DNA from: Pseudotabrizicola sp.
GTDB taxonomy: Bacteria > Pseudomonadota > Alphaproteobacteria > Rhodobacterales > Rhodobacteraceae
Length of the DNA: 64,000 nt
Direction of reading: 5' to 3'
NCBI RefSeq assembly: GCF_030656345.1
Contig: NZ_JAUSNR010000026.1
Span: 62,001-126,000 of the forward strand
Part shown: positions 47,399-56,788 of the stretch, one piece after another
How the letters are laid out: each line of letters begins with the position of its first letter
Position numbering within the stretch: the first letter of the stretch is position 1
Made by a program: the position numbers and the translations under genes
The notes under the pieces: generated by a model
What the model was told of the DNA's origin: nothing
Databases searched by the model: none
Seen by the model: the letters and a program-made list of their open reading frames with translations, nothing else

Positions 47399-48919
47399 TC
47401 AGAACCAGCGGCCAATGGCGGTATAGCCCCAGCGGAACTCTTCGGTCAGCGCCACGGCGGAAAAGGCGCGCAAGACGCCATTGGTCAGCGCGGTTGTGGT
47501 GGGGCTGCCGTTCATCGTCAGCCAACCATCGGCCGAGGCTGCGAATCCCCCCCGCAACGTTACCAACGGTGCCCCGACAAAGGCCATCGGAAAGCTGGGA
47601 ACGGTCAAAGAACTGTTGGTGAAAAGCGCCCCGCGCGCGGTGGTCACCGCCAGCGAGGGCGCAGCCAGATCGCGCCAGCAGATCTGCGTCCCGTCCGCAA
47701 AGCGCGTGAAATTGCCGTTCGCATTGGTGCCGCGCTCGATGACCGCCCCGGTGGGCAGACCCGCCGTTTGTGCAACCGTGCCGACAACCCGGGCCTGGTG
47801 CAACATTTCGGTCCATAGCACAGGGCCGGTCGCCGTGGTGCGGCGACCGTGCCAGAACCTGATATCTGCCCCGCTGGCCAATCGCGCCGCGATGATCACA
47901 CAGCCGCCGCTCGTGGCTTTGCTGACAATGGCGCTGCCGGAAAAAGCAGCACCGCTACCCGGTGCGCCGACAGCTGTCGCCTCCTGATAGGTATAGACCC
48001 CCGGCGCGATATCTTGGGTAAAATCCGCCAGCAGCAGGCTGGCACCAATGCCGAAATCCCCCACCTTCAGCAAGCGCCCGGCGGTGGTATCGCTGGCGCT
48101 TTGCGTGACCGCCGTTCCGGTCACCGGCACCGACAGCTGCAGCGCCGTGTCGGTTACCACCGCCCGCGCAACCCCGCCGGTGCTCAGGCCGATCTGATGC
48201 GCAGCGGGGCTGAACAGCCCGGTGCCGCCATCGCCGTCAAACCCCAGCGCCGGGTCGACTGCCGTGCCGCCGGGCAAAAGTGCCCCGGCGGGAAAGCGCA
48301 GCTGCCCGGTTGCGGGCACGGTGCCCAGCGCCTCGGACCACGCTGCGCCATCGGCACTGACCTTGATGGCAAAGGCATCATTCCCCGCCAGCCCCATCTC
48401 GGCCCGCCCGGACCAGCCGGTCTGAAACAACAGGCTGGCGGTGTCGATCGGGGCCGCCTTGTTGATTTTCAATTGATGCCCCGCCCCGTCATGGCTGAAC
48501 AACGACGCCTGCGAGGCGACTGCCAGCCGGTTGACAGCATCAGACCCTGTCCCGATTCCAAGGCCCGAAAGCTGATCCATCGGCAACTGCGCCCAGTCCC
48601 CGGCCTGACGCACCTGCAACGTGGCCGTGGCGCGGTCCCAGGCCCGCCACCCCTCTTGCGCCGGTACAAACAGCCAGCCATTACCGGCATGAATCGCCAA
48701 TTTGCCCGACTGCCCGGTCCAAAGCCCGGTCGGGGCGGCCCCGATGGCCCAGACCTGCCCGTTCTGCGCGGTTTCGGGCGGTGTGTTCTGGCCGATGGCC
48801 TCGACACACAACTGGGCGGCAGCGTCGATGATCTGCAGTGCCTCGTTGTGCGTGACATGCTTTTGCGCCTGTGCCGGAAGAATATAGGGCATGGCAAGAT
48901 TGGGCGTTGTGTCCGGCAT
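47399..48919 (-). CDS. DUF2793 domain protein, phage/GTA spike- or fibre-like
   Basis: MPDTTPNLAMPYILPAQAQKHVTHNEALQIIDA (DUF2793 N-terminus); C-terminal FTRFADGTQICWRDL..FRWGYTAIGRWF fibre-tip-like. Confidence 0.85.
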   Translation of the reverse strand: MPDTTPNLAMPYILPAQAQKHVTHNEALQIIDAAAQLCVEAIGQNTPPETAQNGQVWAIGAAPTGLWTGQSGKLAIHAGNGWLFVPAQEGWRAWDRATATLQVRQAGDWAQLPMDQLSGLGIGTGSDAVNRLAVASQASLFSHDGAGHQLKINKAAPIDTASLLFQTGWSGRAEMGLAGNDAFAIKVSADGAAWSEALGTVPATGQLRFPAGALLPGGTAVDPALGFDGDGGTGLFSPAAHQIGLSTGGVARAVVTDTALQLSVPVTGTAVTQSASDTTAGRLLKVGDFGIGASLLLADFTQDIAPGVYTYQEATAVGAPGSGAAFSGSAIVSKATSGGCVIIAARLASGADIRFWHGRRTTATGPVLWTEMLHQARVVGTVAQTAGLPTGAVIERGTNANGNFTRFADGTQICWRDLAAPSLAVTTARGALFTNSSLTVPSFPMAFVGAPLVTLRGGFAASADGWLTMNGSPTTTALTNGVLRAFSAVALTEEFRWGYTAIGRWF

Positions 48920-49016
48920 CTCTGCGGGCTCCTGGGTAAGGTCTGTGCAAGCCCGTACCGTAGTCGCAAATTGGCTGACGCCGTTTTACCGCTGCGGCGG
49001 CACTGGTAGGGATTGA

Positions 49017-50030
49017 TTAACCAATATCGCGCGTCACTGGTCGGGGGTCATCCTCCCCGGCCGCAAGCCGCATCACCCCCGCATGATCCAGCGACGTGTC
49101 GCGCAGGACAGCATCACGGAACGCCCGCCAGATCAGCCGGCGAAAGGCCGGACGGTCGGCAGGGGCGTAATGCCGCGCCAGCTGGGGCCAGCTCCACACC
49201 CACAGTGGCAGCAACAGCCAGAACGCGGGTCCGGCGGCGAGGCGGTACAGAAACAGGCGGTTGCGATGGTAGTAATAGACCTTCCACACCGGCATCACGA
49301 TGCCAGCCGCCGACAGCGAACCTGTGTCATGTTCGAACCGGATCTGCGGCGCAAACACCAGCCTGCCGCCGCGCCGGGTCAGGGTCATGGTGTAGATCGC
49401 ATCATCGGCATAGAGAAACAGCCGCGCATCCGGCACCCCCGCGCGCGCCAGACCCTGCCGCGACAAGAACAGCCCCACAAAGGACGCCCCGTCAACCGGC
49501 ACGATCTGCGCCCCCTCAAACGCGGTGTTGCCCAGATGAAACGCGTTCCGCCCGCCCCCCAGCAAGGTGCGCACAAACACCGTCAGGTGCCAGAATGGGT
49601 TCACCGTCGGGCGGTTCATCCGGCAGATCTGCCCGTCCGGATGGCGCACCGCAGCGGCAACGCCCTCGACGCCATCCAAAGCGCCCTGGTGCAACAGGCT
49701 GTGAAACTGCTGCACCGCACCTTCCTGCGGCCGCGCATCATCATCCATCACGACAAGCCAGTCGGGGTCCAGCTCGGCGCGGACAAAGGCGATGCCATGG
49801 GCAAAGCCGCCCGCCCCACCCCGGTTTTCGGCCAAACTCTCCACCTGCAAACGGCTGTCGGTCTGTGCCGCCAGCCAAGCCGCCGTCCCGTCAGTGCTGC
49901 AATTGTCCACAACGACCACGGTCTGTAGCAGGGCGTCCGGGCAGGCCAGCAAGGCCGCAATGGTGCGCTGCAACTGCGCCAGACGATTGTAAGTCACGAC
50001 AAGTGCCACGAGTTTCAGCTGTGTCTGCAT
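49017..50030 (-). CDS. Glycosyltransferase family 2 (galactofuranosyl/rhamnosyltransferase-like)
   Basis: LVALVVTYNRLAQLQRTIAALL..VVVVDNCSTDGTAAWL..NRGGAGGFAHGI..WLVVMDDDARP. Confidence 0.9.
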   Translation of the reverse strand: MQTQLKLVALVVTYNRLAQLQRTIAALLACPDALLQTVVVVDNCSTDGTAAWLAAQTDSRLQVESLAENRGGAGGFAHGIAFVRAELDPDWLVVMDDDARPQEGAVQQFHSLLHQGALDGVEGVAAAVRHPDGQICRMNRPTVNPFWHLTVFVRTLLGGGRNAFHLGNTAFEGAQIVPVDGASFVGLFLSRQGLARAGVPDARLFLYADDAIYTMTLTRRGGRLVFAPQIRFEHDTGSLSAAGIVMPVWKVYYYHRNRLFLYRLAAGPAFWLLLPLWVWSWPQLARHYAPADRPAFRRLIWRAFRDAVLRDTSLDHAGVMRLAAGEDDPRPVTRDIG

Positions 50031-50228
50031 ACTGATTTGCCCGCCCCCCACGCCCACCGATGCCCTTGTCCGGCCAAAGCCAGCACCTGCTGCGGTATGG
50101 GCCAGCCACCGCAAAGGCTCAAGCCCATTTGCCCTAACCTGCGGGTGCGGAACGTCTGGCATGATTTGTGGTTGTTAGAGCAGGAGCCGCATGGCACCAC
50201 CAAAGCTGAACATCAGGGAGGGCTGCCG

Positions 50229-51212
50229 TTGGATCATGTTCTGGTGACAGGGGGCGCGGGCTACATCGGCTCGCACGCGTGCAAGGCGCTTGCGGGGGCC
50301 GGATTCGTTCCGGTCACCTTCGACAATCTGTCAACCGGCTGGCGCGACGCGGTCAGATACGGCCCGCTGGTGGAAGCTGATCTGCTGGACCGCGCCGCAG
50401 TTGATGCTGCCTTTGCGCAGTATGCTCCGGTCGCCGTGCTGCATTTCGCGGCGCTGTCGCTGGTGGGCGAAAGCATGAAGGACCCGGGCCATTACTGGCG
50501 CGTCAATCTGGGCGGCGCGCTCAATCTGGCCGAGGCGGCGGTGGCGGCGGGCTGCATGAATTTCATCTTCTCGTCCACCTGCGCCACCTATGGCGATCAG
50601 GACGGGGTGATGCTGGATGAGGGCACCCAGCAGCGCCCGATCAACGCCTATGGCGCATCGAAACGCGCGATAGAAGACGTGCTGAGCAATTTTGAAGCGG
50701 CCTTCGGCCTGCAACACGTGATCTTCCGTTATTTCAACGTCGCAGGCGCGGACCCCGAAGGCGAGCTGGGCGAACAGCACACGCCCGAAACCCATCTGAT
50801 CCCGCTGATGCTGGACGCCATTGCCGGGCGGCGCGATGCGCTTGTGCTGCACGGCACCGACTATCCGACCGCAGACGGCACCTGCATCCGCGATTATCTG
50901 CACGTCACCGATCTGGCCAATGCCCATGTGCTGGGCCTGAAATGGTTGCTTGATGGCAAAGGATCGCGGTCTTTCAACCTTGGCAGCGGCACCGGGTTTT
51001 CGGTGCGCGATGTCATCCGCCATGCCGGTCAGGTCACCAACCGCCCGGTGCCGATGACCGAAGGCCCGCGCAGGCCCGGCGATGCCGCCGTGCTGGTCTC
51101 GGGCAGCGACCGCGCCGAAACCGAGCTGGGCTGGACCCGTGCGCATTCGACCATGGATCAGATGATCCGTGATGCCTGGCAGTGGCATGGGAAACCGGGC
51201 TTCAAGGCCTGA
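50229..51212 (+). CDS. galE: UDP-glucose 4-epimerase
   Basis: DHVLVTGGAGYIGSHACKALAGAGF.., SSTCATYGDQDG, YGASKRAIEDVL, RDYLHVTDLANAHVLGLK; TTG start inferred. Confidence 0.92.
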   Translation: MDHVLVTGGAGYIGSHACKALAGAGFVPVTFDNLSTGWRDAVRYGPLVEADLLDRAAVDAAFAQYAPVAVLHFAALSLVGESMKDPGHYWRVNLGGALNLAEAAVAAGCMNFIFSSTCATYGDQDGVMLDEGTQQRPINAYGASKRAIEDVLSNFEAAFGLQHVIFRYFNVAGADPEGELGEQHTPETHLIPLMLDAIAGRRDALVLHGTDYPTADGTCIRDYLHVTDLANAHVLGLKWLLDGKGSRSFNLGSGTGFSVRDVIRHAGQVTNRPVPMTEGPRRPGDAAVLVSGSDRAETELGWTRAHSTMDQMIRDAWQWHGKPGFKA

Positions 51213-51227
51213 TCCGGCACCTGTCAG

Positions 51228-51998
51228 TCAATCCACCATCTCTGTCGCCAGGGCAAAGCCGGTCAGCTCTTCTTCCAGCAGAATGTAGATATTGTCCGGC
51301 GGGGTCTGCATCGCCTTGGCTGACAGGCGCAGGTCGATGCCCATGGCGTCCAGATAGTCCAGCACCTCGCCCTGACCGTGCTGGATGCTTTGCACCGCGA
51401 CAAAGGCGGGCAGCAGGGTGTTTTCGCCGAAATAATGCTGATGCACCCCGACGAGGGCCTTGCGGCTGACCTGCCGTTCGGTTCCGGCAGCCAGCATGTA
51501 GGGGCAGGCGGAAAAGCACGCCGCCCCCGCCTGCATCCGCGTCGGCAGCTCTACCGCGCGGATCATCCGCCCGATCTCCAGCGCATCGGTGACCGATCCG
51601 CCGGGGCTGTGCAGGGCGATCAGGTCGGGTGGGGCCGTGCGCTGCTTCAGATACTCAGCAAAGCGGGCACTGTCGCCGGGGGCGATTGCCCCTTCAAGCA
51701 GGACCGTCGCCACACCGCCCGACCGTGTTTGCGTGAACTGCAACCGCTCGGGCACCGAATCGCTGCGGGGAAAATCCGGCCCGGCGGGCTGTTCGCGCGG
51801 CAGGTCGCGCGGGGTGTAGCGGCGGGTCTGATCGCCGGGCCGCACGGGCACTGCGGCAGGCGGGGCCGGGTTGCCCTGCCACAGGCCCGGCAGGACGCGC
51901 TGTAAATCGCCGAACACAATCAGCCCGGCCAGCGCGATCTGTGCCGCCAGCATGGCCTGCAGCACCTGCCCCGAGCGAAGTTTCTTCTCGCCAGCCAT
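51228..51998 (-). CDS. Membrane-anchored ClpP/crotonase-fold periplasmic protein
   Basis: N-terminal TM; LIALHSPGGSVTDALEIGRMIRAVELPTRMQAGAACFSACPYMLAAGTERQVSRKALVGVHQHYF. Confidence 0.78.
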   Translation of the reverse strand: MAGEKKLRSGQVLQAMLAAQIALAGLIVFGDLQRVLPGLWQGNPAPPAAVPVRPGDQTRRYTPRDLPREQPAGPDFPRSDSVPERLQFTQTRSGGVATVLLEGAIAPGDSARFAEYLKQRTAPPDLIALHSPGGSVTDALEIGRMIRAVELPTRMQAGAACFSACPYMLAAGTERQVSRKALVGVHQHYFGENTLLPAFVAVQSIQHGQGEVLDYLDAMGIDLRLSAKAMQTPPDNIYILLEEELTGFALATEMVD

Positions 51999-53351
51999 TC
52001 AGCGCCTGCCGCTGAACACATGCGGTACAGGCGGCTCTGGCGCTACCGGGTCGGTGACCGCAGCCACCGGTACAGGCCGGTCGGTGGGGGGTCGGTCATC
52101 CGCCGGCTGCGCCACGGGTTGCGCCTGGGCCTGTGGCGCGGGCTGCTCCAGCGCCCGCAGCGCCGTCACGGCAGCGCGTATCTCCGACAGTGTCATCGTC
52201 TCTTCGGGCGCTGCAGTGCCCCGGTCTGACCGGATGGCACTTTGGGCCACCATCATGATCAGCACCAGCACGGCAGGCAGCAGGTCAATGGCAATTGCCC
52301 CCGCCCAGGAGGGGATGAAATCGCCCGCATAGCGCAGCACCGCATCGGCAGTGGAGATCGGGGCATAGGTGGTGTCATCCGGCGTTGGCATCGCCAGCAC
52401 CTCATCCGCCGCCGCCTTCAGCGTCGTCGCCCGCTGCGCCAGCAGGGTCAGCACAGCATCAATCGTGCTGCGCTGACCGCTGCGGATGCTGTCGGTCGAT
52501 CCGTCCAATTCCGGCACCACCACTGACGCCGACAGATCCTGCGCCGCCCGCGCCACCAGCGGGGCCACCGACAACTGCCGCAACTGCGCGATCAGCCCGG
52601 CCAAACGCACGGATTCTTCCGCAAACTCCACCGACCGCTGTTCAACGTCCCCGGCCGATGCCGTCAGCGCCCGCATCCGGCTGAGGATCTGGTTGCCCTC
52701 AGAGAACGCAGCATCCACCAGCGGTGCCTGCGCTGCAATCTGGGCTTCCAGCCCGGCCAGCTCATCCGCTTTCTGGATCAGCACGCGGAACACCGCGCCG
52801 CGCCCCGCCGTGCCCGACAAGTTGCCCGTCGCCTCCTGTGCCGACAGATCCTGAAAGCTCTGCCGTGTGCGCGCAACATCCAGCCCCAGCCCCTGCGCCG
52901 CCACCGTCACCCGGTTGGCCTGCTCCAGCCCGACCTGATACTGCTGCACGGTTTTCGCCAGATGCTGTTCCACCGCCGCAGATCCCGCCAGCGCCGCCGC
53001 GTTCAGCCAACTGGACATGGCGATAATCGCCACAGACCCCAGCGCCATCGACAAAAACAGCCCCAGCCGGGACGATGCACTGCGCATCGCGGGCAGCAGG
53101 CGGATCAGATAGCTCCAGAACACGAAGATCGCGACCGAGACCGCCAGCGAATAGGCCACGGCGGCAAAAAAGCTCATAGCACCCGTGTCATTCAGCAAGG
53201 ACGACACACCAAGATAGGTGTAGATCCCCGATGCGACCGACAAGACGCCCAGCGCCATCGGGGTAAAGGTTTCCAGCGCCTTGAGGTGGCCTTCGATCTC
53301 GCGCGCCGATTGCAGGCCCCGTGCCTCGGCAGGGGTGGGTGTCTGGGTCAT
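51999..53351 (-). CDS. Integral membrane protein of unknown function
   Basis: Several TM segments (MALGVLSVASGIYTYLGVSSLL.., LFLSMALGSVAIIAMSSWL) flanking a coiled periplasmic region; abuts the ClpP-like gene. Confidence 0.75.
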   Translation of the reverse strand: MTQTPTPAEARGLQSAREIEGHLKALETFTPMALGVLSVASGIYTYLGVSSLLNDTGAMSFFAAVAYSLAVSVAIFVFWSYLIRLLPAMRSASSRLGLFLSMALGSVAIIAMSSWLNAAALAGSAAVEQHLAKTVQQYQVGLEQANRVTVAAQGLGLDVARTRQSFQDLSAQEATGNLSGTAGRGAVFRVLIQKADELAGLEAQIAAQAPLVDAAFSEGNQILSRMRALTASAGDVEQRSVEFAEESVRLAGLIAQLRQLSVAPLVARAAQDLSASVVVPELDGSTDSIRSGQRSTIDAVLTLLAQRATTLKAAADEVLAMPTPDDTTYAPISTADAVLRYAGDFIPSWAGAIAIDLLPAVLVLIMMVAQSAIRSDRGTAAPEETMTLSEIRAAVTALRALEQPAPQAQAQPVAQPADDRPPTDRPVPVAAVTDPVAPEPPVPHVFSGRR

Positions 53352-53436
53352 GCGGCTGCGGCTCCCTTGGATGCGGCCGGAACCCGGCAAACGGCTGTGT
53401 GAAAGATAGGCGCGGCAGGCCCGCGCACCAAATGCC

Positions 53437-53454
53437 AACAGCGTGAACGCTGTT
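53437..53454. promoter_or_regulatory. Perfect 18-bp palindrome in a divergent promoter region
   Basis: AACAGCGT-ga-ACGCTGTT. Confidence 0.45.
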
Positions 53455-53566
53455 CCGGGCAATCCAGCCCCGCAAAGGAACCGCCACCATGCGCCCCGCG
53501 TTGATGCGCGAAGGGGCACGTCTGGCACAACAGCCCGGGCCCCGATGCACGTAAATGAGGTGATCC

Positions 53567-54025
53567 ATGTCGACTGAGAAATTCTGGAAAGAACTGGAAG
53601 ACGTCAATTCCGCCATGCTGGGCATCGGCTCGGCGCGGCACGTGCCGATGTCGCCCTATGCCCGCAAGGAAGACGGGGCCATCTGGTTCATCACGGCACA
53701 AGGCACAGCGCTGGTCGATGCGGTCACCCAAGGGGAGACCGACGCCTCGCTGATCGTCACCGGGGAAAGCAACATCCACGCCCGGATCGAAGGCAATGCC
53801 GCACTGGTGCAGGACCGCGCCAAGCTGGAAGAATTGTGGAACCCGGTCGCCAGCAGCTGGTTTGACGGGATCGACGATCCGGACATCCGGCTGATCAAGC
53901 TGACACCTGCCATGGCCGAGGTCTGGCTGACCGTTGGCGGGCTTGGCTTTGCGTTTGAGCTGGCAAAGTCCAAGGTCACCGGCAAAGAACCCGATATGGG
54001 CGAGCATTTCAGCCTGAAATTCTGA
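53567..54025 (+). CDS. Pyridoxamine 5'-phosphate oxidase-family (general stress 26-like) protein
   Basis: FWKELEDVNSAMLGIGSARHVPMSPYARKEDGAIWFITAQGTALVDAV, LWNPVASSWFDGIDDPDIRLIKLTPAMAEVW. Confidence 0.88.
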   Translation: MSTEKFWKELEDVNSAMLGIGSARHVPMSPYARKEDGAIWFITAQGTALVDAVTQGETDASLIVTGESNIHARIEGNAALVQDRAKLEELWNPVASSWFDGIDDPDIRLIKLTPAMAEVWLTVGGLGFAFELAKSKVTGKEPDMGEHFSLKF

Positions 54026-54056
54026 CAGGCGGCGCTGCGGTCCGTCGCAAAACCCG

Positions 54057-54092
54057 AAGCCCCCCGGTCTGCATTGACCGGGGGGCTTTACT
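54057..54092. terminator. Rho-independent terminator between convergent genes
   Basis: AAGCCCCCCGGTC-tgcatt-GACCGGGGGGCTT, 13-bp perfect stem, then TTACTTTAT. Confidence 0.92.
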
Positions 54093-56348
54093 TTATCGCG
54101 CGGCAAATGTGCGCAAGCGTTGCAGGGCCAGGGGTTTCACAAGGACGGTCGGTTCCTGATCGACGTCGATATCAACCCAGATTTCCCCCGATGCGGTTTC
54201 GCGCCGCACACTGTAACAGCGGTTTGCCTGCACCACCCGGGTCGCACCCGGCCCACGCAGGTCGGCAATACGCTCCTCACGCAGTTGCAGCAGACAGCGC
54301 GTCAGCCGGTATTTCCGCCCTGCAAAGCCGTCGACATGCTGCAAGGCTGAAAGTTGCACCGGATCAACCGGGATGCGATTGTCAGGGTCAGTCAGCCAGA
54401 ACGACGGCCCCTCGCAGCCACGGTAAATGTCCGGCACTCCGCGCGACAGGCATTTGAACGCCAGCTGCACCAGCGACAGCACTTCGCCGCGATCAATCAG
54501 CGCCGCCGCAGCCTCTGGCAGCGTCGTCTGCCATTCCCTGGCAAGGTCACGCGCCAGTGCAAGGGCCGGAGTCTCGGCCTGCGCATCGGGGAACGAGGGC
54601 GATGTGATGTCCTTGGCCTCGCGCATTGCCTTTTCCAGATAGGCGACGACCCTTTCGGCCAGATCGGGGACATCCTCTGCCGGTTGCCACGCGGATAGCA
54701 ACGCGTGCATCAGCACCCACAACTCATCCTTGCGCAGCCCGTCGCGCTCGGCCTCTGTCACGCGGGGCACTGCGCACAGGTCACGCCACAGCACCTGAAC
54801 CGCATCAGGCAACTGCGCGCAGGCCACCAGCCGCATCCGGGCATCCTCGCTGCGCTTGGTGTCATGCGTCGAGGTCAGAACCATCGCTCCCGGCGCAACC
54901 CCGGCGGTGAGTCTGGCAAATTCATCCGTGTTCAACGACACATCATCCGGCGACGCCCCGACCTCACAGGCTGCCGGATAGGGGACAAAGCGGTAAAAGG
55001 TCGTATCCTCGGCCGATTTGGCCATGACCGCCCCGCTGGTCTGCTGAAACAGATCCCGGAACGCAATTTCCGCCGGGGTCTGCGCCTGCACCACACAGTC
55101 AATCAGACGCAGCGCCGTGGTGGGCGGGCGGACATGCAGCCGCACAAACTCGCGCATCGTCTCGGCGGTCCGATCGGCGAAGTCTGCGGCCATGCCGCTT
55201 TCCCCGAAATAGCTGCGATAGACCGGCATCGACTCCAGCATGCCCATCACCGACTGGCGCAGGGTTTCCGGTCCGGGGTCATGGTGGATGTCGTCGGCAA
55301 GGGCGGCGCTGGCCGCTTCAACCAGCCGCAGCACCTCGGCCGCCAGGTCATGCCGCAGAATGTCACGCTTTGCCGCCTTCAGGGTCGCAGCATAGTCGGG
55401 ACTGCACCCGGTGGCATCAGCCCACAGCTTGGTCAGCGCCTGCGCCCCCCTTTCCGGCGTCAGCACCTGTGCGAAGCTGCGGGCGTGTTCATAGCCGGTT
55501 GTGCCTTCGACCGGCCAGTCCGGCAGCGGCTCATCACCGACAAGGATCTTCTCGACCCAGACCGGCACATCCGGCCCCACACGCTTGCGCAACCGCGCCA
55601 GATAGGCCCCCGGCACGCGCAGCCCGTCAACATGGTCCACGCGCAGCCCCTGCACGTGCCCGCTGTCTACCAGATCAAGGACAAGGCGGTGCATGTCGTC
55701 AAACACGTCGTCGCGGTCCACCCGCATGCAGATCAGGTCGGTGATGTTGAAAAAGCGTCGGTGCGTGATCCGGTCACTTTCGGCCTCCCAATGGATCAGC
55801 TGCCAGGGCTGACGGTCCAGCACCGCATCCAGCGTGCCTTCACCGCCGCCATGCAGCGGCACCCGCAGATCCGCCACCGCCAGCACGGGCCCAAGCTGCG
55901 CGTCTTCCTGCACAGACACAGCCCCCTCGGCACGCAGCGCCTCCAGCGTGCGCGGCAGCCATGGCAGAGCAAGACGGCCCGCAGACCAGTCAATGTCAAA
56001 GTGCCGGGCGTAGCGGCTGGCTGCCCCATACCGCAGCACATCACACAGCCACGGGTTTTCCAGCGAAAAGGCGGTGTGGTTCGGCACGATATCCAGAATA
56101 AGGCCCAAACCCCTGCCCCGCGCTTCATCAGCCAAGCGGCAGAATCCCTCCAGCCCACCCAAGGCCGGGTCCACCGCATCGGGCCGGGTCACATCATATC
56201 CGTGGGTCGATCCGGTGGTCGCGGTGAAGACCGGCGACAGGTACAGATGGCTGATCCCCAGCCGCGCAATCGCATCAAGGTCGTGGATCACGCGGTCAAA
56301 GGTCACGCCGTTGCGCAGTTGCAGGCGATAGGTGGCAACAGGCAGCAT
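54093..56348 (-). CDS. treY: Malto-oligosyltrehalose synthase
   Basis: ATYRLQLRNGVTFDRVIHDLDAIARLGISHLYLSPVFTATTGSTHGYDVTRPDAVDPALGG; VLTSTHDTKRSEDARMRL; GVPDIYRGCEG. Confidence 0.95.
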   Translation of the reverse strand: MLPVATYRLQLRNGVTFDRVIHDLDAIARLGISHLYLSPVFTATTGSTHGYDVTRPDAVDPALGGLEGFCRLADEARGRGLGLILDIVPNHTAFSLENPWLCDVLRYGAASRYARHFDIDWSAGRLALPWLPRTLEALRAEGAVSVQEDAQLGPVLAVADLRVPLHGGGEGTLDAVLDRQPWQLIHWEAESDRITHRRFFNITDLICMRVDRDDVFDDMHRLVLDLVDSGHVQGLRVDHVDGLRVPGAYLARLRKRVGPDVPVWVEKILVGDEPLPDWPVEGTTGYEHARSFAQVLTPERGAQALTKLWADATGCSPDYAATLKAAKRDILRHDLAAEVLRLVEAASAALADDIHHDPGPETLRQSVMGMLESMPVYRSYFGESGMAADFADRTAETMREFVRLHVRPPTTALRLIDCVVQAQTPAEIAFRDLFQQTSGAVMAKSAEDTTFYRFVPYPAACEVGASPDDVSLNTDEFARLTAGVAPGAMVLTSTHDTKRSEDARMRLVACAQLPDAVQVLWRDLCAVPRVTEAERDGLRKDELWVLMHALLSAWQPAEDVPDLAERVVAYLEKAMREAKDITSPSFPDAQAETPALALARDLAREWQTTLPEAAAALIDRGEVLSLVQLAFKCLSRGVPDIYRGCEGPSFWLTDPDNRIPVDPVQLSALQHVDGFAGRKYRLTRCLLQLREERIADLRGPGATRVVQANRCYSVRRETASGEIWVDIDVDQEPTVLVKPLALQRLRTFAAR

Positions 56349-56498
56349 CAGCAGGGTGTCCCTTCAGCAGGCATATTAACGATTGGTCACAGGCCCAACC
56401 CGCTTGCCGCCGTTCGGTTCCCGCCAACCGTCGCAAAGCTGTGTTTCATCCGCCCATCTGCCCTTTGCCCGGCTCCGTTCCGGCGCTAGACTGTTCAG

Positions 56499-56717
56499 AT
56501 GACCACACGCCCCGTGAAACATTCGCTGACCCTGCACGGCCACCGCACCAGCGTGTCGCTGGAGGTCAGTTTCTGGGAGGCGTTCCGCGCCATCGCGGCC
56601 GATCAGGGCGAAACGGTCAACGCCCTTGCCGCCCGCATCGACGCGGGCCGTCAGGGCGATGAAGGGCTGGCCTCGGCCATCCGGGTGTTTGTGCTGCAGC
56701 ATTATCAGCGCAAATAG
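56499..56717 (+). CDS. Ribbon-helix-helix domain protein
   Basis: HSLTLHGHRTSVSLEVSFWEAFRAIAADQGETVNALAARID. Confidence 0.85.
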   Translation: MTTRPVKHSLTLHGHRTSVSLEVSFWEAFRAIAADQGETVNALAARIDAGRQGDEGLASAIRVFVLQHYQRK

Positions 56718-56788
56718 CCCAATCGCGGACTGGAAGCGGACCGCGGCTTGCGCTATGGCCACTGCATCGCATCCTCAGGGAGAGTCCC

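Noticed and set aside
54705-56489. 594-aa plus-strand ORF
   Set aside because: Antisense to treY; Arg/His-rich, no domain.
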